DNA of 64,000 nucleotides from Scytonema millei VB511283. GTDB lineage: Bacteria; Cyanobacteriota; Cyanobacteriia; Cyanobacteriales; Chroococcidiopsidaceae. The first letter of the stretch is position 1. Each line of letters begins with the position of its first letter. The notes below the pieces were generated by a model. That model made no database searches, was not told the DNA's origin, and saw only the letters and a program-made list of their open reading frames with translations. A program made the position numbers and the translations under genes. Shown piece after piece: positions 43,840 to 52,983 of this stretch. The stretch spans positions 1 to 64,000 of the forward strand of contig NZ_JTJC03000005.1 of the NCBI RefSeq assembly GCF_000817735.3, read 5' to 3'.

Positions 43840-44820
43840 CTAACCTCTAGCTCCATTTTGAAAGGCTCTCAATGCTAGTTCTTGAGCTTGTTGCTGTGCG
43901 GCTTGCATTTGAGTTGTTAGGTTTTCAATTTGCTCGATTTGTTTAGTAATAACTTGCTCTAAAGACTGCACTTGTAATTCGTAACTCTGTTTTGCTGCTT
44001 GCCATTCTTTCTCAAATAGATCGGCTTTAACTTTTGCATCCCGATCGACATCTTTAATCGCTTCTTCTCTTGCTTTTTTAACTACTTCTTCCAATTCCGT
44101 AGGGAAAGCAGCAATTTGCTTTTGGTATTCTCCAAGCAATGACTGTTGTTCGGTTAAAACTTTCTCCCGTTCTGCCCAATCTTTTTCTTTAGATTGCGTT
44201 GTTTCTTGTGTTTCTCTTTCTAGCGTACGCTTTGTCAATTGGTAGGTATCAGCGTTAATTTTTTGTGTCTGTTCGAGTCGATATTGATATTCTTCTACTT
44301 CTCGCTGTCGTTCTTTAGTTAACAATTCGTTTTGTTCTTGAAGCTTTGTTTCAAAGTCTGCTTGTTCTTGCTGCCAAATCTTTCGCGTTTGCGTTATTTC
44401 TTTTTCTAAGTTTTCCTGTTGAATTGTTGCGTTTTGCTCAATTAATTTTAATTGCTCTTGATGCTCTTGATTTAAAATATACAGAGTATCGGTAACAACT
44501 CTAATTTGTTGTAATTCTTGTAAATTCTGAGCTTCTACTTCAATTGCACGTTTGAGTTCGTCTAACTTAGAAGTTTCTTTGGATAATTTTTCAGATAGTC
44601 CGTTAACAATTCCGCCAAACTCTAGTTGCAGTTCGGCTAAGCCTTTTACAATATTATCTACTGTATAGCTAGAAGCAGTTTGCAGAATTTGTTTATTCTT
44701 TTCTTTATCTGCCTCCTCTTGTTTAGTGGCAATTTTTAATGCCATATCCTTTCTTTCAGCCAGAATGCGTTGAAATGCAGACAAACGATCTGTGCTGTCT
44801 TTTGCTGCGAATTGATTCAT
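43840..44820 (-). CDS. Coiled-coil protein, tandem paralogue
   Basis: The 326-residue product is a nearly continuous coiled coil from about residue 70 to 315: LSEKLSKETSKLDELKRAIE, KLIEQNATIQQENLEKEITQ, EYQYRLEQTQKINADTYQLT and SLEQVITKQIEQIENLTTQM. It ends with AQQQAQELALRAFQNGARG, matching the TSKQVQDLAVKAIEGAAN end of its neighbour. It has no membrane or export signal. The two genes are separated by 124 bp containing AGGGAGC heptamer repeats. A structural role (filament or scaffold) is plausible but unproven; an alternative is a regulator of cell division or septum structure. Confidence 0.82.
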   Translation of the reverse strand: MNQFAAKDSTDRLSAFQRILAERKDMALKIATKQEEADKEKNKQILQTASSYTVDNIVKGLAELQLEFGGIVNGLSEKLSKETSKLDELKRAIEVEAQNLQELQQIRVVTDTLYILNQEHQEQLKLIEQNATIQQENLEKEITQTRKIWQQEQADFETKLQEQNELLTKERQREVEEYQYRLEQTQKINADTYQLTKRTLERETQETTQSKEKDWAEREKVLTEQQSLLGEYQKQIAAFPTELEEVVKKAREEAIKDVDRDAKVKADLFEKEWQAAKQSYELQVQSLEQVITKQIEQIENLTTQMQAAQQQAQELALRAFQNGARG

Positions 44821-45221
44821 ATTGCAACTCCTGCAATTAAATTTAAGGGAGATTTAAGTTAAAACGAATACCTGTGGCTATACCTTAGGACATAGATCCT
44901 AAGCTAGCCTTCCTTAAGGCGATCGCAAAGCAGTAAAATTGCTGAAATGACTGTAAGAACTGGCAAATAGCGCTTAGCAATTAACTCAAAGCTAAACGCT
45001 AACTGCAATCTGCCCGTTTATAGTACAGGTGTACTGTAAAAAATATATCTGTAGTGAATGCAGACTGTCAAGATCTGGAGTTCTATAGATTTCCGGGAAT
45101 TTGCAGTTGAAAGGATTTCGGATGTCTTCCGATTGGATAATAATGGTGCAAGAACAGATCGACAAAAACGATGTTTACTCGCGAATTGACCAACAGTTCC
45201 CCCAAGGTGGAAATCGGGCAC
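44821..45221. other. Divergent upstream region of the coiled-coil gene and the phosphate response regulator
   Basis: A hairpin CTTAGGA(44884-44890)/TCCTAAG(44897-44903) and the palindrome AGTACAGGTGTACT at 45021-45034 are visible. TTTAAGTTAAAAC near 44849 faintly resembles half of a cyanobacterial Pho box, but the three-fold repeat is absent. No gene is evident besides the out-of-frame ORF starts. Confidence 0.45.
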
Positions 45222-45923
45222 ATGAGCCGCATTCTGGTGGTAGAAGACGAAAACCTGATTCGGGAAATGCTCGTAATGGCTTTGGAGGCGGAAGGTTTTG
45301 CGATCGCTACTGCTGCTGACGGACGTACAGCTCTGACCTTACTTCAGAGTAGCGAACCTACCTTCGGAGACTTTCCCTTCGATCTGGTAATTTTAGACCT
45401 AATGCTGCCTCAGATCAATGGTTTAGATATCTGTCGCTTGCTCCGCCACCAAGGAAATCAAGTCCCAATCTTGATTTTGAGCGCCAAAGGCAGCGAAACC
45501 GATCGCGTCTTGGGTTTGGAAGTTGGCGCAGACGACTATCTGACTAAGCCTTTTAGTATGCGGGAGTTAGTCGCGCGGTGTCGTGCGTTGTTACGCCGCC
45601 AGCGCATAGGTGTATTACCACAAGTCCCGATTCTACAATTTAAAGATGTCACCCTTTATCCGCAAGAGTGTCGCGTGACCGTCAGAGCGCAAGAAGTCAG
45701 CCTTTCCCCTAAAGAATTCCGCTTGCTAGAACTCTTCATGACTTATCCGCGCCGCGTCTGGTCGCGAGAGCAATTGCTCGATCAAGTCTGGGGAGCAGAT
45801 TTTGTTGGAGACAGCAAAACTGTAGACGTTCACATTCGTTGGTTGCGGGAAAAACTCGAAAAAGACCCCAGCCACCCAGAATACTTGGTGACGGTGCGGG
45901 GGTTTGGCTATCGATTTGGATAG
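45222..45923 (+). CDS. sphR: OmpR/PhoB family response regulator (SphR-like)
   Basis: The 233-residue protein has a receiver domain, MSRILVVEDENLIREMLVMA, with the acidic pair at residues 9-10, phospho-acceptor Asp59 in FDLVILDLMLP and Lys in DYLTKPFSMRELVAR. A winged-helix DNA-binding domain follows (VSLSPKEFRLLELFM, WSREQLLDQVWG, KTVDVHIRWLREKLE, VTVRGFGYRFG). The open frame begins at 45171, but the ATG at 45222 is the standard receiver start. With a histidine kinase and PhoU directly downstream, this is most likely the phosphate regulator SphR, which binds Pho boxes to induce phosphatase and pst genes. Confidence 0.9.
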   Translation: MSRILVVEDENLIREMLVMALEAEGFAIATAADGRTALTLLQSSEPTFGDFPFDLVILDLMLPQINGLDICRLLRHQGNQVPILILSAKGSETDRVLGLEVGADDYLTKPFSMRELVARCRALLRRQRIGVLPQVPILQFKDVTLYPQECRVTVRAQEVSLSPKEFRLLELFMTYPRRVWSREQLLDQVWGADFVGDSKTVDVHIRWLREKLEKDPSHPEYLVTVRGFGYRFG

Positions 45924-46077
45924 GATATTGGTCATTGGTCATTGACAGTTGACGGTTGACAGTTGACGGTTGTTTTTTGCTCCCCCAACTTCCTCTGCTC
46001 CCTGATAACTGATAACTGATAACTGAAAGGAGGGGTTAAAGTGATAGTTAACTCACTTTCGATCCTGCACCTTTCTA

Positions 46078-47370
46078 ATGGTACTGCTGGCGTTTTTGCT
46101 GGGACTAGGGATAGGAATTTGCTTGTGGTTGTGGCAGTATACCCAATTGCAAGCTAGATTGCAGCGTTTACTGCGAACAGTATCTAATGATAGTGAGATG
46201 GCAACTTCCCTGGGAGCGATCCCTCGGTTGCGGCACGAAATTGTTTCGGCGCGACAGCAACGGGAAGAGTTGCAAGCTAAACTTCAAACCTGGGAGCAGC
46301 TGATGCGAGTCGCTCCTGTAGGATACTTGCAAGTAGACGAAGAAAATCAGCTGTTGTGGTGCAACCAACAGGCACAGCAGTTGCTAGGCTTGCAAAAATG
46401 GGAACCAGGACAAGTGCGCTTACTATTGGAGTGGGTGCGTTCCTACGAATTGGATCAGTTAATCGAGCAAACGCGAGAAAGACAGCAGCCACAGGTTAAA
46501 GAGTGGTTGTTTCATCGAACGAGTGCAGATGCCGCAGCGCTGAGTGAATTGAGAGCGCTGACAGTGAACGCAGCCACCTTACCTCTGCATAACGGACAGG
46601 TGGGGGTATTTTTGGAAAATCGCCAGCCTTTGCTCGATTTAGCGCGGACTCGCGATCGCTGGGTTTCCGATTTAGCACACGAACTCAAAACGCCATTGAC
46701 TTCAATTTTATTGGTGGTAGAAGCCTTACAGCAACAACTCGAACCACCATATAAACTTTGGGTCGATCGCCTCTTGCCTGAAGTGGAACGATTGATTAGT
46801 TTAGTGCAAAATTGGCTGGAATTAAGCCAACTGGAGTTAGATCCCAGCCGTCAGCTCAGCCGCAAACCAGTGGAATTGCGATCGCTGATTGATTCCGTAT
46901 GGCACACTATAGAACCTTTAGCACAGCGACAGCAAATCCGTTTATCCTATTCTGGTGCAGAAACTTTGTGGATCGAGGCAGACAAGTCTCGTCTAACGCA
47001 AGTGTTATTAAATTTACTCGATAACAGTATCAAATTTAGCCCTTTTCAAGGCACGATTTGGGTTAATGTCGAGCTAATTAATTCAGAGACTAAACTTAAT
47101 TACGTGCAGATAAATATTATTGACTCTGGCTGTGGCTTTCCACCGACCGATTTACCTTACGTATTTGAACGCCTTTATCGTGGGGATCTAGCTAGAGCTA
47201 GACAAACAATACCCGACTCAAAGAAAATTTCTACTTTTACAACTCATGGTAGTGGTTTGGGCTTAGCGATCGTCAAACAAATTGTCTCTGCACATGGTGG
47301 CACGGTAAAAGCCATGAACCATCCTGAAACTAAAGGTGCTTGGCTGCAAGTTGAGTTGCCAACTCATTGA
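46078..47370 (+). CDS. sphS: Sensor histidine kinase (SphS-like)
   Basis: The 430-residue protein has one short N-terminal membrane helix (LLAFLLGLGIGICLWLWQY), a PAS-like segment (MRVAPVGYLQVDEENQLLWC, residues about 78-130), the phospho-acceptor His201 in SDLAHELKTPLTSIL and an HATPase domain with N-box VLLNLLDNSIKFSP, G1 DSGCGFP, F-box YVFERLYRGD and G2 HGSGLGLAIV. A single helix with no periplasmic loop fits SphS/PhoR-type phosphate sensors, which sense through the Pst-PhoU complex. It lies between the response regulator and phoU, which supports this assignment. Upstream are heptamer repeats and AAAGGAGGGG at 46026. Confidence 0.9.
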   Translation: MVLLAFLLGLGIGICLWLWQYTQLQARLQRLLRTVSNDSEMATSLGAIPRLRHEIVSARQQREELQAKLQTWEQLMRVAPVGYLQVDEENQLLWCNQQAQQLLGLQKWEPGQVRLLLEWVRSYELDQLIEQTRERQQPQVKEWLFHRTSADAAALSELRALTVNAATLPLHNGQVGVFLENRQPLLDLARTRDRWVSDLAHELKTPLTSILLVVEALQQQLEPPYKLWVDRLLPEVERLISLVQNWLELSQLELDPSRQLSRKPVELRSLIDSVWHTIEPLAQRQQIRLSYSGAETLWIEADKSRLTQVLLNLLDNSIKFSPFQGTIWVNVELINSETKLNYVQINIIDSGCGFPPTDLPYVFERLYRGDLARARQTIPDSKKISTFTTHGSGLGLAIVKQIVSAHGGTVKAMNHPETKGAWLQVELPTH

Positions 47371-47520
47371 CGACAGAGCAGATGCTTATAATAGTAAATG
47401 TAGATGCTTATATCTAGTGAATATAGTTAGTAATTTACGTCACAATCTGCTTTTCCTGCCAGTGACAGATACAGTTAACAAGATTTATAACTAATAATAA
47501 AATCCTACCTTTATACTACG

Positions 47521-48210
47521 GTGTCAGAATTGCTCAACGTAGATGCTGTTCCTTTCCAACCTCACCAACCTAGCCGCACTCACTTTGAGCGTCGCCTCAA
47601 ACGTCTAGAGCGAGATATTTTGCGCATGGGAGCTTTGGTAGAAAACTCATTTCGCCTCAGTCATCAAGCACTGTTTGCCCGTAACCTATCAGCAGCCGAG
47701 GAACTACCGCTGCTCGACAAGCAAATTGACCAATTTTATCGCCACGTTGAGATTGAGTGCGCGGCGCTGCTAACTTTAGAAGCACCAGTAGCGAAGGATT
47801 TGCGCTTACTAAGTGCCTTTATGCAGCTCGTACGAGACCTAGAAAGAATTGGAGACTATGCTGAGGACTTAGGAGAAATTGCGATCAAGCTATTTCCCTA
47901 TCCTCCTCACAAATGCATCCCCCAGATCGAGATTATGTCTCACCATGCCCAAGCTATGTTAGCAGCTAGCTTGATGGCGCTAGCGGATCTAGATGCACAA
48001 GCAGGGTTAGCAGTCAAGCAATTAGACGACGCTGTAGACGACTCATACGAAAATCTTTATCACACTCTAGCAACAGAAAGAGATATCCAAGGAGTTTTAG
48101 AACCTTGGTTGTTGTTAGCTTTGGTAATTCGTCACTTAGAAAGGATGGCAGACCACGCTACCAACGTCGGTCAGCGAGTCGCTTACATCGTTACCGGACA
48201 ACGCTCTTAG
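47521..48210 (+). CDS. phoU: Phosphate signalling complex protein PhoU
   Basis: The 229-residue protein is built from two PhoU three-helix repeats, each with the metal-binding E/DxxxD pattern: DKQIDQFYRHVEIECAALL, RDLERIGDYAEDLGEIAIKL, and QLDDAVDDSYENLYHTLATE, RHLERMADHATNVGQRV. PhoU links the Pst phosphate transporter to the sensor kinase and keeps the Pho response off in high phosphate. The start is GTG at 47521 without a clear Shine-Dalgarno; its N-terminus QPHQPSRTHFERRLKRLERDIL is family-like. The 150-bp gap after the kinase may hold its own promoter. Confidence 0.95.
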   Translation: MSELLNVDAVPFQPHQPSRTHFERRLKRLERDILRMGALVENSFRLSHQALFARNLSAAEELPLLDKQIDQFYRHVEIECAALLTLEAPVAKDLRLLSAFMQLVRDLERIGDYAEDLGEIAIKLFPYPPHKCIPQIEIMSHHAQAMLAASLMALADLDAQAGLAVKQLDDAVDDSYENLYHTLATERDIQGVLEPWLLLALVIRHLERMADHATNVGQRVAYIVTGQRS

Positions 48211-48984
48211 CAGTGACCAGTGACTAGTGACTAGTTGTCAGCAATCTCTTCTTACGCGCCACACACGACGCACCGCGTACCACGCACCACTCAACTACCA
48301 ACTACCAACTACCAATTACCAATTACTAATCAATGCTGAGTTTTGACTCAGACTTCTAGTCGCTTTTTAATGAAAACTTACTGACTTCTTAAACTAAGGG
48401 TTTTAATATCTAGCTAACAAGTAGTAATAATAAAAGTTTAGTAATTAGAGACGTTTAGCCATAGAGCTTAGTGGTGAGATGTTGTAGGTAAGAGCGAGCA
48501 TGTGACTGATGAAGCTCAAGTGCCAAAATCCCCTAATGTCTTTGCTAGGGAAAGCGAGTGCGGTTGCACTTGAAAATATGGCTTCAGAAGTGCCAAGTTT
48601 CACGCTGTCATTTTTCCCATTGTTGTCTTGGCGATGGTTTAGCCAAAGGCAAGCGCGATCGCAAATCTTGCCCGATCTACCATCTAATAGTTTTATTTTT
48701 CTCAATGCGATTGCAATTTGGAATCGGACAATCAGTCTTTGCAATAGCTATAAATCTCCTCTGTCATACACCACAACAAGATCAAGCCACAGAAATTTCC
48801 TCACTAACCTCAGCAGGATGAAGCAGTGGAGAGCAGTTTTCTCTCCCCCTTGTCCCCCTTGTCCCCCTTGTCCCCCTTCTTCCCACTCCCTACCCTTCGG
48901 GAACGGCTTTGCCGAACGGTCGCGGGGAAGAGCGAGTTCCCCCTTGTCCCCCTTGTCCCCAAGTCTCCCCGATCCTCTCGTCTT
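48211..48984. other. 774-bp region without a convincing gene
   Basis: It begins with CCAACTA/CAATTAC heptamer repeats (48230-48335). From 48430 to 48830 there are open frames on both strands, but none has a recognisable protein pattern or a ribosome-binding site. The minus-strand frame at 48445-48744 (KDIRGFWHLSFISHMLALTY) has a transposase-like flavour and may be a remnant. 48835-48975 is a C-rich TGTCCCCCT repeat interrupted by a GAACGGCTTTGCCGAACGG piece. The Crp-type gene promoter must be in the last part. Confidence 0.5.
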
Positions 48985-49566
48985 ATGACAATCTCTACTA
49001 CAACTCCTAGCCTTGTTCCTCAGTCATCCCAACGACTCTTTGCTCGCCACGATCTGATTCCCTCTCGTCCAAATATTTTATGGCGGATTGAGCGCGGAGC
49101 CGTGCGCACTGTCACTTGGAGCGAAAGCGGCACGTTAATTACTCTGGGTTACTGGGGAGCAGGAGATCTAGTCGGTCAACCTTTATCGCGAGTCATTCCC
49201 TACCAAATTGAGTGTTTGACCAGCGTTGAAACAACTATAATTCCCCCTGAGTTATGGCATTTGACTGTAGAGGCAATGATGTCTCACGTTTGCCAAACAG
49301 AGGAATTGCTGAGCATTATTCACCGCAAACCCGTTTCACATAGATTGTGGCAGTTTTTAATCTGGCTAGGTCAAAAATTCGGTCGCGATGTCGATCTGGG
49401 AAGATTAATAGACGTTGCTGTTACCCATCAAGAAATAGCCGAAGTTATAAATACTACTAGGGTATCGGTAACGCGGATGCTACAGCAATTCGAGGAAGAA
49501 GAGCTGTTAACAAGACACCAACGGCGGATTATTCTACGCTTACCAATTGGAACAGCAAAAGTTTAA
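48985..49566 (+). CDS. Crp/Fnr family transcriptional regulator
   Basis: The 193-residue protein has a reduced cyclic-nucleotide-binding-like beta barrel (LWRIERGAVRTVTWSESGTLITLGYWGAGDLVGQPLSRV) and a C-terminal winged helix with the Crp recognition helix pattern VTHQEIAEVINTTRVSVTRMLQQFEEEELLTRHQRRI. It is shorter than NtcA and lacks typical cAMP contacts (no GELAL...RSAT phosphate-binding cassette), so its ligand, if any, is unclear. The frame is open from 48826, but the first 53 codons come from C-rich repeats; the ATG at 48985 is the logical start. The target may include the porin gene 200 bp downstream, which is inference. Confidence 0.9.
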   Translation: MTISTTTPSLVPQSSQRLFARHDLIPSRPNILWRIERGAVRTVTWSESGTLITLGYWGAGDLVGQPLSRVIPYQIECLTSVETTIIPPELWHLTVEAMMSHVCQTEELLSIIHRKPVSHRLWQFLIWLGQKFGRDVDLGRLIDVAVTHQEIAEVINTTRVSVTRMLQQFEEEELLTRHQRRIILRLPIGTAKV

Positions 49567-49767
49567 TTCCGGTTCTCATCCGCTTCTAATTTAGTCAACT
49601 AGTAGGAGGCGATCGCAGTGAAATTACGGTGAATTTACGATAGTGCATACACGGTTCCAATTTCAGTGAATTGGTGAGAATATTATAGATAGCCAAGAGC
49701 GATCGATAGCTGAAATCTCTCTTGAGTTGACAACAGCAACTATGCATTGGTGTGAGTGAGAAGATAT

Positions 49768-51414
49768 ATGTCGAAACTTATTTGGAATACTCTCAAACTA
49801 AGTCCCCTTTTACTAACAGCAACCCTGTTTGTAGCGACTCGGACTCAAGCTGCTGAACCCCTACCTCTGGAAGAAGTACAGCAAACATCTGTTACCCAGT
49901 TATCTGAAGAGAAAGCTCCAGAAACTCTAGCCCAAGTCACATCCGTTTCTCAGTTATCTGACGTACAGCCTACCGACTGGGCTTTTCAAGCGTTGCAGTC
50001 TTTAGTCGAGCGCTACGGTTGTATTGCTGGTTATCCCGATGGAACATATCGCGGCAATCGTGCCTTGACCCGTTATGAGTTTGCCGCAGGTTTAAACGCT
50101 TGTTTAGACCGCGTGAACGAACTGATTGCGACCGCTTCTGCCGATATGGTCAACAAAGAAGACCTGGCAACGTTACAGCGGCTACAGGAAGAATTTTCGG
50201 CGGAACTAGCTACCCTGCGCGGTCGCGTTGATGCTCTAGAAGCGCGGACGGCAGAACTAGAAGCAAATCAGTTCTCTACCACAACAAAACTGAGTGGGGA
50301 AGTGATTGTTGCCGTTTCTGACGTATTCGGTGGTAACGAGGCGGCTGCAACTGGTAGTGGCGAACCTACAGGTGATGACAACGATGTCAATACTGTTTTG
50401 GCAGACCGCGCTCGTCTGACGTTTAACACCAGCTTTACCGGAAAAGATGAGTTGAGAACTCGTCTGCAAGCTCGCAACGTTGTACCATTTGGCACGGGTC
50501 TGACGGGTACGAATATGACTCGTCTGGGCTTCGATGGCGATGAAGGTAACGATGTTGTCCTTGACGATTTCTATTACAAGTTCGCGCTCGGCGAAATTGC
50601 TGATATTAAAGTTGACTTTGACAACGGGGAGTTCAACGATAACGTTTTCACCTTCAACCCCCTACTAGAAAGCAGCGGTCGCGGTGCTATTTCTCGGTTC
50701 GGACGTTTCAACCCCATTTACCGTGCAGGTGATGGTGCTGGTTTAACAGTTAACATTAATCCCAAAGGTGTAATTAGCGCTTCTGCAAGCTATTTAGCTC
50801 GGAATGCTAACGATCCGACAAATTCTTTTGGTTTGTTTAACGGTGATTATGCCGCTCTGGGACAGATTGCCTTCCGTCCTAACGATAACATTGCGATCGG
50901 TGCGACCTACGTTCACACCTACGACAACTCCACCGTCAGCGACATTACGACTTCTAACGGTATTAGCGTTTCTGGCGCGACTGGTAGTGTCTTTTCTAAC
51001 AACCCCTTCAGCGGTGCGTCAACATCTACCAACCAGTACGCCGTACAAGCCAACGTTAAGTTGGGCGGCTTTACTGTTGGTGGCTGGGGCGGTTATACAG
51101 TAGCGCTGAATGAAGACAGCCCTTCACAAACTGCCGACATCTGGAACTGGGCGGCAACTCTGTCTTTACAAGATGTAGGTAAAGAAGGTAGCGTACTTGG
51201 TTTAGTCTTCGGTCAGCCACCAAGAACAGCTAAAAATGATTTTGGCGGTCGCCGCGACCAAGATACTTCTTATCACTTAGAAGGACTCTATCGCTTTCCG
51301 CTCACCGATAACATCGATGTGACTCCTGGTGTCATCGTCATCTTTAATCCAGAGCATAACGACAACAACGACACGGTTTATGTAGGTACGCTGAGAACGA
51401 CATTCCGCTTCTAA
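49768..51414 (+). CDS. SLH-domain iron-uptake porin (SomA/OprB-like outer-membrane protein)
   Basis: The 548-residue protein has a signal peptide (MSKLIWNTLKLSPLLLTATL, cleavage near TQAAEP) and one SLH domain (PTDWAFQALQSLVERYGCIAGYPDGTYRGNRALTRYEFAAGLNACLD region, residues about 70-120) that anchors to the pyruvylated wall polymer. A short coiled coil (LATLRGRVDALEARTAELEAN) follows, then a 16-strand beta-barrel region ending in TVYVGTLRTTFRF with C-terminal Phe. This is the main porin type of cyanobacterial outer membranes, moving ions such as iron. The frame opens at a GTG (49756), but the ATG at 49768 gives a normal signal peptide. It is followed by an intrinsic terminator. Confidence 0.95.
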   Translation: MSKLIWNTLKLSPLLLTATLFVATRTQAAEPLPLEEVQQTSVTQLSEEKAPETLAQVTSVSQLSDVQPTDWAFQALQSLVERYGCIAGYPDGTYRGNRALTRYEFAAGLNACLDRVNELIATASADMVNKEDLATLQRLQEEFSAELATLRGRVDALEARTAELEANQFSTTTKLSGEVIVAVSDVFGGNEAAATGSGEPTGDDNDVNTVLADRARLTFNTSFTGKDELRTRLQARNVVPFGTGLTGTNMTRLGFDGDEGNDVVLDDFYYKFALGEIADIKVDFDNGEFNDNVFTFNPLLESSGRGAISRFGRFNPIYRAGDGAGLTVNINPKGVISASASYLARNANDPTNSFGLFNGDYAALGQIAFRPNDNIAIGATYVHTYDNSTVSDITTSNGISVSGATGSVFSNNPFSGASTSTNQYAVQANVKLGGFTVGGWGGYTVALNEDSPSQTADIWNWAATLSLQDVGKEGSVLGLVFGQPPRTAKNDFGGRRDQDTSYHLEGLYRFPLTDNIDVTPGVIVIFNPEHNDNNDTVYVGTLRTTFRF

Positions 51415-51486
51415 TGCTATTTCCCCTTGCCAAGACAAGGGGATTCCAAGTTAGTTCGGATTCATCCGCATAAGCTATGTATTTTT

Positions 51487-51513
51487 AAGCCCGCTAGAAA
51501 GCGGGCTTTTTTT
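51487..51513 (+). terminator. Intrinsic terminator after the SLH porin gene
   Basis: The stem AAGCCCGC/GCGGGCTT encloses TAGAAA and is followed by a T-run on the plus strand; AAAA-flanks also make it usable from the other side. It lies 73 bp after the porin stop codon. Confidence 0.9.
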
Positions 51514-51560
51514 GCTCATACGTGCGTCTCCAAAACTCTACGACGCGCTGATTATATCTG

Positions 51561-51623
51561 GTCAGGGCGGGTTTATTGAGTTATTTCGTGCGGTACAGAG
51601 ATTGTTGGTGAACCCGCCCCTAC
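51561..51623. repeat. Small dispersed inverted-repeat element (GGGCGGGTTTA family), copy 3
   Basis: CAGGGCGGGTTTATT at the left and GGTGAACCCGCCCCTAC at the right are inverted around an A/T-rich centre. It lies immediately downstream of lptC (10 bp from its stop), between the convergent porin and lptC genes. Confidence 0.75.
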
Positions 51624-51633
51624 AGTCATCGCT

Positions 51634-52797
51634 TTACGGTTGCGGTACGAATTGTGTCGAAACCCTACCCCCACTAACGACAAAATTTTGCGCGTCCAAC
51701 TTGCCTACAGCTTTTTGTCCTTTCAGAATCGCTGGCGGCTGGAATTGTTGATAAACGACATTACCCGTTGCTTCCATTTGTTGGGTGGGAATGTACCAAG
51801 TTAGCGCGTCAGATGTAACAGTCTGCTGTTTTTGCCCTACACCTTTGACATTGCCATTCATGTAGGCAACTTGTTTTTCCGTTTCTAGCCTACCGCGATC
51901 GGCGCTTACGGTGACTTGCTGCTGGCGCTGCACGACGCGCACGGGTTGGTCTGCAATTACAGTTTTAGTATCAACGTTCCACTTGAGCGAATTGCCATTC
52001 ACTTGTAGCGGTGGCTCTAGTAAAGAAATCTGAGCATTTTGCGCCAAGGTAGCAATGTTTGTTTTCAGATCGTACTCGCCACGACCTGCCGTCCCTCGAT
52101 CGGTAATTTTATTATTTTGGTAGCGATCGAATTTTATCGGGCGATCGCCAATTAACTTTTGGGCGCGAAACTGCCAAGTTAGCCGTTCCGTCTGCATTTG
52201 CACGTTTGATTCTTTTGCGGTTGCCTGAACTCCATCCAGAAACTCAACGATCCCCGCTCGGCTTCTGACTTTAGCTTCTTTGGCAACGGTTTGCATTTGG
52301 GGATGTTCTCCCGTCAGGCGATCGCGTACGATTAATAAATCTTGGTTTGGTTGCCACTCCAGCTCGTTGCCGCGCAATACCAAATTGTATGCAGGAGCTT
52401 TAGCAACAATTTCACCCTTGAGCAATAACTTTGCTCCATCTTGCTGGATCTCTCCTGTTTTTGCCGTAATATCGTATACGGGTTTGCCGTCTTGAAACAG
52501 TTGACCAACAGGGTTTTCTACTTGAGCGGTTTTACGATCTTTACTATACGTTGCTTGCTTCGATTTAACTTTCCAAAACAATTGTCCCTGCTTATCTGAC
52601 TGCTCTAAGATCACATCATTAAAAGTTAAGTCACGCTGCACTTGCTGAGGAGGCGAGGAGGGAGCTTGAGCAACTGTTTCTGCTGTCTGAGTTCGCTGCT
52701 CGCAGCCAAATAGTAACAGTGTCAGTAATACACCGATTAATGGTGCTGTCATGCAGCGATACAACACGAACAATTGATGAAAGATATTATTTTTCAT
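51634..52797 (-). CDS. lptC: LPS export ABC transporter periplasmic protein LptC
   Basis: The 387-residue protein has a lipoprotein signal ending in LLLFGC (lipobox-like near residue 32), followed by a Thr/Gln-rich linker. A long series of beta-jellyroll strands follows: LTFNDVILEQSDKQGQLFWKVKS, GQLFQDGKPVYDITAKTGEI, AYNLVLRGNELEWQPNQDLL and RGRLETEKQVAYMNGNVKGV. It is twice the length of E. coli LptC, as is usual in cyanobacteria. It carries lipopolysaccharide from LptBFG toward the periplasmic bridge. The lipobox Cys suggests a lipid anchor instead of the usual membrane helix. The next gene upstream on this strand codes for a NYN-domain protein. Confidence 0.93.
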   Translation of the reverse strand: MKNNIFHQLFVLYRCMTAPLIGVLLTLLLFGCEQRTQTAETVAQAPSSPPQQVQRDLTFNDVILEQSDKQGQLFWKVKSKQATYSKDRKTAQVENPVGQLFQDGKPVYDITAKTGEIQQDGAKLLLKGEIVAKAPAYNLVLRGNELEWQPNQDLLIVRDRLTGEHPQMQTVAKEAKVRSRAGIVEFLDGVQATAKESNVQMQTERLTWQFRAQKLIGDRPIKFDRYQNNKITDRGTAGRGEYDLKTNIATLAQNAQISLLEPPLQVNGNSLKWNVDTKTVIADQPVRVVQRQQQVTVSADRGRLETEKQVAYMNGNVKGVGQKQQTVTSDALTWYIPTQQMEATGNVVYQQFQPPAILKGQKAVGKLDAQNFVVSGGRVSTQFVPQP

Positions 52798-52983
52798 GCC
52801 TCCATCTTGGCAAAAAAATAGGGAGTCGGGAGTCGAACAAGAGCGTGATGCGTGATGAACGGGGTGTAGGGTGTGGGGTGTAGAGAATTTTGAATTTTGA
52901 ATGCGTGAATTTTGAATTGTTTTGCTCCCTCAGCTCCCTCAGCTCCCTCAGCTGGGCGACTCTCTCTTCCCCCTGCTCCCTAG

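Noticed and set aside
48445-48744. Minus-strand 99-codon frame with a transposase-like flavour
   Set aside because: No catalytic motif, terminal repeats or ribosome-binding site could be shown, and an equally long frame exists on the other strand. Reported only as part of the gap description.
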